From an uncultured Bacilli bacterium (GTDB lineage Bacteria > Bacillota_I > Bacilli_A > RF39 > UBA660): a stretch of DNA of 14,699 bases. Positions 8,256 to 13,554 of the stretch are shown one piece after another; position 1 is the first letter of the stretch, and each line of letters starts with the position of its first letter. Under the pieces are notes generated by a model. It was not told where the DNA came from. It saw only the letters and a list, made by a program, of their open reading frames with translations, and made no database searches. Both the position numbers and the translations under genes were made by a program. The stretch spans positions 1 through 14,699 of the forward strand of contig CANQAF010000031.1 in assembly GCA_947588975.1 (NCBI GenBank). The letters are read 5' to 3'.

Positions 8256-8283
8256 ATTATATCATAATTCTATGTGATTTCAA
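8256..8283 (-). promoter_or_regulatory. Promoter of the murG-murB-ftsQ unit
   Basis: On the minus strand TTGAAA (8283-8278) is followed after 16 bases by a perfect TATAAT (8261-8256), just before the murG ribosome site. It lies directly downstream of the terminator of the preceding surface-protein gene. Confidence 0.72.
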
Positions 8284-8306
8284 TCTATTTTAGAATGCAG
8301 GCATAG

Positions 8307-8327
8307 AAAAAGAAGCATTATGCTTCT
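8307..8327 (-). terminator. Terminator with the stop codon in its loop (end of cohesin-like gene)
   Basis: A perfect 7-base stem (AGAAGCA 8311-8317 with TGCTTCT 8321-8327) has a 3-base loop and is followed by T-residues on the minus strand. The loop is exactly the TAA stop codon (8320-8318). It ends the dockerin/cohesin operon before the murG promoter. Confidence 0.8.
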
Positions 8328-9682
8328 GTAGTTACTTCCATGATTTGTTCTTTTTTCTTTTTCTTCTTTTTATGTCTTGCTTTTGTTTCTTCCATTGGAT
8401 CATGATGTTTTTTCTTCTTACAAATTACAATGATTAGAATCAAAAGTAATAGTAAAGAAGTACCTCCTAAAATAAGACCAATCAGTAAATACTGTTCATT
8501 TTTTTCTTCTAGTAATTGAATCTCTTCTGTATTATAAATTTGTAAGGTATTTTCATCTGTATTATACATATATAAATTAATCTTTCCAGTGGATACATTC
8601 ATTCCATATAAAAGTGCATAATGTGAACTTTCCTTTATTTTATATGCAGTTACTTCTTCCTCATTTAAAACAACAGCAGATTTATGATATCTTTTAGGAA
8701 TTTCTGTTAATTCCATTGGATATAGGATTACACTTTTCAGTGCATATTCTTTATATAATGTATAAGTATGATTGGATTCATCATATACATAATATCCAAT
8801 ATTACCTTCTTCATCTTTTAGTCCTACCAGTGTATAATTGGTAATTTCGTTATAATATGTAGGTACTTCTTCTTCTCCCATTTGAACAGTTGTTTCTACA
8901 TAATTCGTTGGCGCTTGTAACTCTGTGCGTTTTCTAACCACACGATAAGTTTTTCCATCTACTTCTACTTCAATTGGATTATACTCTTTTACATTGACCG
9001 TAACCGCATAAGTTCTTACATTTCCATTTTGAGCAGTAACATTTACTTCAAAACGATTTGCACCTTCGACAACATCTTTGACTCCAAAACCGTCTGCCCT
9101 TGCTGTTCCATCTTCTACAGATCCCACTAAATTAATCTGTGTAGTACCTGGCTCCATTTCCACAGTATATTCTAATGTATCACGGTTAAATTCAGGAGTA
9201 AGCCCCACTCCTTCTACTCCAAAAGAAGATAAATAATTATTTTTACTATAAGAAGCCTCTATTTCTGCTTGTGTTCTTAAAGTAATGGAACGGGATCCCT
9301 TTCCTACATTAAGACCACCATCATATAAACCATTTACGACTGCAGATTGAATATATATATTAGCGTTCCCACTTGCTTTTGCGCGAAAAGTATAATTGTA
9401 ACTTCTACTTTTTACATCCGTAGTTGTCACCATATCCATAATGTAAGATTGCCCACTAATCATATCTAATCTACTTGTATCATAAGCAAGTGTATATTCC
9501 CAGTTAGCTATTGCAACATCACTGGATACAGTAACTGTCACATTGAACGTTCTACCTACAACTACCATACTTGCCGAACTTTGTATTGTAATAGATGCAG
9601 ATGCTGCTTTTACAGTTCCACAAAAGCAAAGAAATAATATAGAGATGCATAGTAGAATATGCTTACATTTATTTTTTTTCAT
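8318..9682 (-). CDS. Membrane-anchored surface protein with cohesin-like and cadherin-like domains
   Basis: This 454-residue protein starts with a signal peptide (1-26, cleavage probably after TVKA). A cohesin-like beta-sandwich follows (about 29-137), with the pattern VGRTFNVTVTVSS, the typical LAYDTSRLDMISG and later YTFRAKASGNANI. A cadherin-like beta-sandwich spans about 150-231 (YLSSFGVEGVGLTPEFNRDT). An unassigned ectodomain (about 240-395) has two similar units (282-312 and 354-387). One membrane helix is at 398-421, and a very Lys-rich cytoplasmic tail (about 422-454) ends the protein. The predicted orientation is outside-N, inside-C. It lies 11 bases after the dockerin-glucosaminidase gene, and its AGGAG ribosome site touches that gene's stop, so the two are co-transcribed. 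My inference is that the cohesin binds the partner's dockerin and holds it at the membrane. Cohesin folds can have other ligands, so binding is unproven. Confidence 0.85.
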   Translation of the reverse strand: MKKNKCKHILLCISILFLCFCGTVKAASASITIQSSASMVVVGRTFNVTVTVSSDVAIANWEYTLAYDTSRLDMISGQSYIMDMVTTTDVKSRSYNYTFRAKASGNANIYIQSAVVNGLYDGGLNVGKGSRSITLRTQAEIEASYSKNNYLSSFGVEGVGLTPEFNRDTLEYTVEMEPGTTQINLVGSVEDGTARADGFGVKDVVEGANRFEVNVTAQNGNVRTYAVTVNVKEYNPIEVEVDGKTYRVVRKRTELQAPTNYVETTVQMGEEEVPTYYNEITNYTLVGLKDEEGNIGYYVYDESNHTYTLYKEYALKSVILYPMELTEIPKRYHKSAVVLNEEEVTAYKIKESSHYALLYGMNVSTGKINLYMYNTDENTLQIYNTEEIQLLEEKNEQYLLIGLILGGTSLLLLLILIIVICKKKKHHDPMEETKARHKKKKKKKEQIMEVTTEA

Positions 9683-9693
9683 ACTTCAACTCC

Positions 9694-11727
9694 TTATTGT
9701 GTAATAGGTGCAATTTTAAGATATTGTCTTTGAAATTGTAATAAATCGGTTAAATCTATATTACCATTTCGATCAACATCAGTTGATTTGTAATAAATAC
9801 CTACTAATTGACCACCATCTACTTTAAGATAATGCCTTTGTAGATATAAAATGTCTGTTAAATCTAATTTTCCGTCTCCATTTACATCTCCATATACAAG
9901 TGCTTGATAAGTTTCTGTAGTATCACGAACTGTGATTTTTATAATATCACCTGTACCAATCATGGCATCATCTTTTTTTACTGTACCATTACTATCCGTT
10001 ATAGTAATTTGAATTGAATCATTGCTTTTTAATATATTTGTTTTAACACTTTCAATTGTTTGATTAAGTTTAAATTTTGAAATATATTGTTCTTCTATAC
10101 GAAAGCCTGCACTACTAATGATGTCTGGAATAGAAACTTCGCCATTGTCAGTACGAATAAAAGTTATAGTATATTGTCTTTGACTACCATTTTCAGCTGT
10201 AACGGTAATGACCACTTTTGTTTCTTTTTCCTTTAATGAAATTTCACCAAGACCACTAATTTGAGATGTACTACTAACCGCAGTTGCACCTAATTTGACT
10301 TTGCTTACCGTTGTATAATAAGTGTAATTTAACTGATCTATATTAAACTGATCAATCACTTTATCATTGATAGTAATTGCATTTAAATAATTATTTGGAT
10401 TTCCACTCGTTGGTAAAGTAGACTTTTCTTCAGGCATGTTTTTATATACAGGGATTGTAAATGTAAATGATGTTCCTTCTTCTCCTGTTTGAATTAATCC
10501 AAGACTGTTATAAGATTTAAATACATTATAAGCTTCTCCTACTGGTGCCATAATATTGGTCATATATTGATTGGTAAAAGGATTTGATGTAACAACATTC
10601 CATTTTTGATAGTAAATGGTATCTTGTCCTCTATCAATATAATTATTTGTAATAATTCCAGCGCCACCAATAATTGACTTTTCAGCTGTATTCCATGGTC
10701 TTCCAAATGTTTTATTTTCTTGGTTTTCTCCACCATTTGCCCAAATTAATCCATTTTTCCAATTGTTTTCTCCAGAAGTCGCACCATAATTGTAGAAATT
10801 ATATAATCCAGAATAAGTTTTTCCATTATATTCAAATGCTTCACCATTTGTTGCAACACTTGGAGTGGTTCCAATTTCTTGACGAACTCGCGCTGCTAAA
10901 TAAACAGGGCTAACATGATACGTTTCTGCTGCTTTCATGAATGCAGGTGCATATTGTTTCAAAAAATCACTACCTAATACTTGTTCCACAATTTCTTGTG
11001 TTTGACTCTCTGGCTTGTATGATAAATTTTCAAACATAAAAATAGATATTTCTGTTAAAAAGTTTCTAGGATCTATATAATATGCTATTGTTTGACGATT
11101 TGCTGCATACCAAGGTCCACCACCATCAAATGAATACCATGTATTATTTTTATAATTATAGGCTTCGCTAGATGTATCTAAATAGCCTCCATTTTCAGAA
11201 TAATAGTAATGAAGTAAACTTTTGCCTATAGCCGTTTCATTATCTAAAACATCTTTCCAATCTAAATTCGTTTGATAAGCATTTAGTACCCAATTTGGAT
11301 GTTCTTCTTTGATCAACGCCAAAGATGACCAATAGCTCTTTGGAAAACCTGCTTTTGTAAACTCTTCTATATAAGGTGTTACATCCACTTCAAATTTTAA
11401 ATAATCGCCACAAACATATCCAGTATAATATTTGCCTGTATTAGCAAATTGATATCCAACTTCATAAAATTTAGTTTGGCAACTACCTATTGTAGATGGA
11501 ACAGAATTTCCAATCAGTTTAACCTCGTCACCTTTATCTAAATATTGTAGTACATTATAAGCCACAAAATCATCGCTAGTTGGTGATTCAATATTTGGCT
11601 TTTTTGTATAAAAAATATGATTTTCAGTCACGTAAGCAATTTGAGTACTTGCTTTAATTTCTATTATTGGACAAAGAGAAAATAAAATAATTCCTAAGAA
11701 AAATAACGCTTTTCTTTTTTGTTTCAT
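9694..11727 (-). CDS. Secreted endo-beta-N-acetylglucosaminidase with cadherin-like and dockerin domains
   Basis: This 677-residue protein has a signal peptide (1-27). An SH3-like region follows (about 28-112). The glucosaminidase domain (LytD/GH73 type, core about 255-405) has YLAARVRQEIG with probable catalytic Glu284, then GLYNFYNYGA, NGLIWANGG and GGAGIITNNYI. A cadherin-like beta-sandwich is at about 447-524, then a small linking module (about 532-610). A type I dockerin closes the protein, with two calcium-loop repeats starting at GDVNGDGKLDLTD (613-625) and TDVDRNGNIDLTD (649-661). All expected calcium ligands are present. It should cleave the GlcNAc-MurNAc bond of peptidoglycan outside the cell. 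It has no membrane segment or sortase motif, so the dockerin is the only visible attachment device, and the next gene encodes a cohesin-like membrane protein. A GAGGGG ribosome site and a promoter lie upstream. Confidence 0.9.
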   Translation of the reverse strand: MKQKRKALFFLGIILFSLCPIIEIKASTQIAYVTENHIFYTKKPNIESPTSDDFVAYNVLQYLDKGDEVKLIGNSVPSTIGSCQTKFYEVGYQFANTGKYYTGYVCGDYLKFEVDVTPYIEEFTKAGFPKSYWSSLALIKEEHPNWVLNAYQTNLDWKDVLDNETAIGKSLLHYYYSENGGYLDTSSEAYNYKNNTWYSFDGGGPWYAANRQTIAYYIDPRNFLTEISIFMFENLSYKPESQTQEIVEQVLGSDFLKQYAPAFMKAAETYHVSPVYLAARVRQEIGTTPSVATNGEAFEYNGKTYSGLYNFYNYGATSGENNWKNGLIWANGGENQENKTFGRPWNTAEKSIIGGAGIITNNYIDRGQDTIYYQKWNVVTSNPFTNQYMTNIMAPVGEAYNVFKSYNSLGLIQTGEEGTSFTFTIPVYKNMPEEKSTLPTSGNPNNYLNAITINDKVIDQFNIDQLNYTYYTTVSKVKLGATAVSSTSQISGLGEISLKEKETKVVITVTAENGSQRQYTITFIRTDNGEVSIPDIISSAGFRIEEQYISKFKLNQTIESVKTNILKSNDSIQITITDSNGTVKKDDAMIGTGDIIKITVRDTTETYQALVYGDVNGDGKLDLTDILYLQRHYLKVDGGQLVGIYYKSTDVDRNGNIDLTDLLQFQRQYLKIAPITQ

Positions 11728-11748
11728 TTTATCCCCTCTTTTCTATCA

Positions 11749-11763
11749 TATTGTTCGACAATA
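11749..11763 (-). promoter_or_regulatory. Inverted repeat at the transcript start of the dockerin-glucosaminidase operon
   Basis: TATTGT-TCG-ACAATA is a perfect 6-3-6 inverted repeat between the -10 box (11779-11774) and the ribosome site. It begins about where transcription should start. It could be an operator or a 5' hairpin of the mRNA; the regulator is unknown. Confidence 0.4.
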
Positions 11764-11773
11764 ATCTACATAT

Positions 11774-11802
11774 ATTATATCAAATTAGGAATAAAATGTA
11801 TA
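11774..11802 (-). promoter_or_regulatory. Promoter of the dockerin/cohesin operon
   Basis: On the minus strand TATACA (11802-11797) is followed after 17 bases by a perfect TATAAT (11779-11774). The predicted start is near 11767, giving a leader of about 40 bases that contains the 11749-11763 inverted repeat. Confidence 0.65.
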
Positions 11803-11832
11803 GAGTTCATCAATAAATTACAATGAGTTGAC

Positions 11833-11864
11833 AAAAAAGGAAAACCGTAACACTACAGTTTTCC
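11833..11864 (-). terminator. Orphan minus-strand terminator in the divergent intergenic region
   Basis: A 7-base stem (GGAAAAC 11839-11845 with GTTTTCC 11858-11864) extends by three more pairs after one mismatch. On the minus strand it is followed by six T (11838-11833). The plus strand has no T-run after the hairpin. No minus-strand gene reads into it within the window, so it either ends a very short RNA or acts as an attenuator before the operon promoter. Confidence 0.6.
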
Positions 11865-11869
11865 AATTG

Positions 11870-11908
11870 TATCTAAATTAGATACATTATAACATATGTT
11901 TTTAGATA
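11870..11908. repeat. Overlapping inverted repeats of the TATCTAA motif
   Basis: GTATCTAAATTAGATAC (11869-11885) is a near-perfect palindrome with 8-base arms and one central base. Its left arm TATCTAAA (11870-11877) also matches TTTAGATA at 11901-11908 as an exact 8-base inverted repeat. The two pairings exclude each other. Between the right-hand arms lies a minus-strand extended -10 box. The arrangement suits either operator sites or an RNA switch, and neither is proven. Confidence 0.45.
11886..11894 (-). promoter_or_regulatory. Possible extended -10 promoter on the minus strand
   Basis: TGTTATAAT (11894-11886 read on the minus strand) is an ideal extended -10 box, although no good -35 box is present. 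Transcription from near 11879 would meet the terminator at 11864-11833 after about 15 bases, giving an RNA of roughly 45-50 bases or an attenuated leader. Confidence 0.35.
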
Positions 11909-11924
11909 TTTTTTATGTAATGAA

Positions 11925-11953
11925 TTGATTCTATTTTTTAAATTTGTTACAAT
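11925..11953 (+). promoter_or_regulatory. Promoter of the PgsA-like gene
   Basis: TTGATT (11925-11930) is followed after 17 bases by TACAAT (11948-11953). The predicted start is near 11960, so the leader is only about 15 bases and begins almost at the GGAGG ribosome site (11963-11967). Confidence 0.65.
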
Positions 11954-11974
11954 AATATTATTGGAGGATAACCT

Positions 11975-12634
11975 ATGAAACAATCTAAAAATTATAAACA
12001 ATTCATTCCCAATCTTTTAACGGGATGTCGTATTATATTTACTCCTATCATTATTTTTATGGGAATTACTAAAAAAATCGCAATTGTAATGATTTTTACA
12101 ATAATCGCTGCAATTACAGATATGTTAGATGGAAAACTAGCGAGAAAATGGAATGTTGTAAGTGAAAAAGGAGCAAAATTAGATGCAATCGCAGATAAAA
12201 TATTTGCTATTGGTCTATGTATCAGTCTAACTACTATCTTCCCTATTTTATGGCTATTAGTTGCACTGGAAATCATTCTTGCAATTTGTAATTTAATTTT
12301 TCACTATAAAAGTCATAAAACCGAAACTTTATGGATTGGTAAAGTGAAAACCACCTTATTGTTTCTTACTATTATATCTGTAATTTGCCTTTATTATTTA
12401 CCTTCTATTGATACATTCATACAAGGCCTAGCTTATATAACTCTTAATTTACAAGTTCTTTGTTTAATTGAATACTCTTTCCTTTTTTATGATAATATGC
12501 ATCCAATTACCGTAGAAGATAATCCAATCCATCAACAAATCATGGAAGATGCAATGGAACAAAAAACAATTACTTTGGAAAATTTAGATGAATTAATCGA
12601 ATCTTATGAATATAAACATGAAAGCAATGAATAA
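11975..12634 (+). CDS. CDP-alcohol phosphatidyltransferase (PgsA-like, probable phosphatidylglycerophosphate synthase)
   Basis: This 219-residue integral membrane enzyme carries the full CDP-alcohol phosphatidyltransferase motif: Asp49-x2-Asp52-Gly53-x2-Ala56-Arg57-x8-Gly66-x3-Asp70-x3-Asp74. The aspartates bind the metal ions and CDP. The N-terminal NLLTGCRIIFTPIIIFMGI is typical of PgsA. Hydrophobic segments lie at about 16-47, 75-105, 116-140 and 143-170. A polar, acidic C-terminal tail (about 176-219) is longer than in many PgsA proteins. If it is PgsA, it makes phosphatidylglycerophosphate from CDP-diacylglycerol and glycerol-3-phosphate, the first step to phosphatidylglycerol. The motif does not fix the alcohol substrate, and another CDP-alcohol transferase is possible, so I give no gene symbol. 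It has its own promoter and terminator and is not linked in function to its neighbours. Confidence 0.88.
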   Translation: MKQSKNYKQFIPNLLTGCRIIFTPIIIFMGITKKIAIVMIFTIIAAITDMLDGKLARKWNVVSEKGAKLDAIADKIFAIGLCISLTTIFPILWLLVALEIILAICNLIFHYKSHKTETLWIGKVKTTLLFLTIISVICLYYLPSIDTFIQGLAYITLNLQVLCLIEYSFLFYDNMHPITVEDNPIHQQIMEDAMEQKTITLENLDELIESYEYKHESNE

Positions 12635-12650
12635 TTGCTTTTTTCTTTTT
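12621..12650 (+). terminator. Terminator of the PgsA-like gene, stop codon in its loop
   Basis: A perfect 7-base stem (AAAGCAA 12621-12627 with TTGCTTT 12635-12641) has a 7-base loop that includes the TAA stop (12632-12634), followed by a T-rich run. Confidence 0.75.
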
Positions 12651-12669
12651 CTTCTAAGCATATTTATTA

Positions 12670-12697
12670 ACTGGCATTTTTTTATGCGCATATTTTA
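12670..12697 (+). promoter_or_regulatory. SigK/SigE-like promoter element of the collagen-like gene
   Basis: AC at 12670-12671 is followed after 17 bases by CATATTTTA (12689-12697), which fits the mother-cell SigK pattern (AC, then CATAnnnTA). The same element at the same spacing precedes the next gene. The strong AAAGGAGG ribosome site follows at 12705-12712. AT-rich sequence makes chance matches possible, and a weak SigA -10 (TATATT) overlaps. Confidence 0.45.
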
Positions 12698-12718
12698 TAT
12701 TAGAAAAGGAGGAATTTT

Positions 12719-13486
12719 ATGAATTGTAATAATAATTGTGGAGATCCATGTAGCAGTATTTATCAGAATGCAATCAATAAAATTAATTCTGCACAACAAT
12801 TTTGCCCTGTAGCAGCCGTAGTAAGCGTTACAGGACCAACGGGACCTACTGGACCTACTGGGCCTGCGGGAGGACCAACAGGACCTACCGGACCTACTGG
12901 GCCAACAGGGCCTACTGGACCTATTGGTTTAACTGGTATCGAAGGTCCGACAGGACCAACGGGGCCAACAGGGCCTACTGGACCTACTGGTGCAACTGGA
13001 GCCACTGGCGCAACAGGACCTACTGGAACGGTCCCTGCAGGATTAGCTGCTTATGGTGGATTATATCGTAATACAGACAATACTATTCCACTTACACCAG
13101 ATACTCCAACTAATATTTCATTTAATGAAGAAATGCCTAGTTTAGCAGAAACATACGATACTGGTACAGGTACTATTACAGTAGAAGAAGATGGCGATTA
13201 TGAAATTACTTATTATGCTCTTTTAACTGCTCAAAATAGCAATGTAGATAATGCAACTCTAGCAATACGTACGGGCGGACAAAATCTTACATCCACTCAA
13301 ATCCAACAAACTATCAATACTGGTTCAAACACTGTTTATAGTGGAACAGCAATCACTACTTTAAGTGCCAATGAAACTGTAGACATGATTGCACAAGCAA
13401 CTACTGGTACTCTTCAACAACCAAGTGTCAACGGTATTAATGGATACCTAATTGTACGAAAACTAAGTGCTGGAACAGAAGCATAA
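12719..13486 (+). CDS. Collagen-like repeat protein, BclA-type surface/exosporium glycoprotein
   Basis: The 255-residue protein has three parts. The N-terminus (1-37) has four cysteines (3, 7, 11, 29) and no signal peptide. The collagen-like part (39-102) holds 21 Gly-x-y triplets, mostly Gly-Pro-Thr, with threonine in the third position of 18. One extra glycine (Gly51) breaks the register after four triplets, and GPI-GLT-GIE interrupts the tract in the middle. The C-terminus (about 108-250) is a beta-rich domain like the BclA/C1q-type trimerisation head (SFNEEM, ITVEEDGDYEITYYALL, VNGINGYLIVRKL). BclA-like proteins form trimeric filaments on spores of Bacillus and Clostridioides and are O-glycosylated on the GPT threonines. 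The absence of a signal peptide fits mother-cell spore assembly. The next gene is a glycosyltransferase that could modify it. Whether this organism sporulates cannot be told from the window. Confidence 0.88.
   Translation: MNCNNNCGDPCSSIYQNAINKINSAQQFCPVAAVVSVTGPTGPTGPTGPAGGPTGPTGPTGPTGPTGPIGLTGIEGPTGPTGPTGPTGPTGATGATGATGPTGTVPAGLAAYGGLYRNTDNTIPLTPDTPTNISFNEEMPSLAETYDTGTGTITVEEDGDYEITYYALLTAQNSNVDNATLAIRTGGQNLTSTQIQQTINTGSNTVYSGTAITTLSANETVDMIAQATTGTLQQPSVNGINGYLIVRKLSAGTEA
12833..13024 (+). repeat. Collagen triplet coding repeat (Gly-Pro-Thr)
   Basis: Degenerate 9-base units of GGA/GGG/GGT-CCT/CCA-ACT/ACA/ACG type encode the Gly-x-y tract. The region is clearly more GC-rich than its surroundings because of glycine and proline codons. 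Synonymous codons are mixed, which reduces perfect DNA repetition, but length change by slippage is still likely between strains. Confidence 0.9.
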
Positions 13487-13492
13487 TCTTTT

Positions 13493-13517
13493 AAATAGTG
13501 CAGAAATGCACTATTTT
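13493..13517 (+). terminator. Strong hairpin with weak U-tract between collagen-like and glycosyltransferase genes
   Basis: A perfect 10-base stem (AAATAGTGCA 13493-13502 with TGCACTATTT 13507-13516) has a GAAA loop. Only about four T follow before a C, so it may terminate partially and lower downstream expression, or protect the collagen-gene mRNA 3' end. Confidence 0.55.
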
Positions 13518-13537
13518 CTAATCCAAAACATATTTTA
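13510..13537 (+). promoter_or_regulatory. Second SigK/SigE-like promoter element, before the glycosyltransferase
   Basis: AC at 13510-13511 is followed after 17 bases by CATATTTTA (13529-13537). Element and spacing are the same as before the collagen-like gene, and the shared stretch is CATATTTTATA. It overlaps the end of the preceding hairpin. A SigA -10 (TATAAT) overlaps its right end, so an ordinary promoter is an alternative. Confidence 0.42.
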
Positions 13538-13554
13538 TAATGGAAGGTGAAATC

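Noticed and set aside
8318..11727. Cellulosome or plant-polysaccharide degradation locus
   Set aside because: There is only one cohesin-like module, the only enzyme is a peptidoglycan glucosaminidase, and no carbohydrate-binding or plant-glycan hydrolase domain is present.
11749..11763. LexA/SOS box upstream of the hydrolase operon
   Set aside because: The repeat contains GTTCGAC but not the GAAC-4-GTTC spacing of the Bacillus LexA box.
12763..13005. Proline/glycine/valine-rich minus-strand frame opposite the collagen tract
   Set aside because: It is the mirror image of the Gly-Pro-Thr codons (GGT/CCA/ACC complements) and has no start signals of its own.
12833..13024. CRISPR-like or tandem satellite repeat
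   Set aside because: The periodicity is 9 bases with no spacers and stays in frame, so it is simply the coding repeat of a collagen-like protein.
12802..13071. Tyr/Trp/Thr-rich plus-strand frame inside the collagen-like gene
   Set aside because: It is a frame-shifted reading of the triplet repeat, without a ribosome site.
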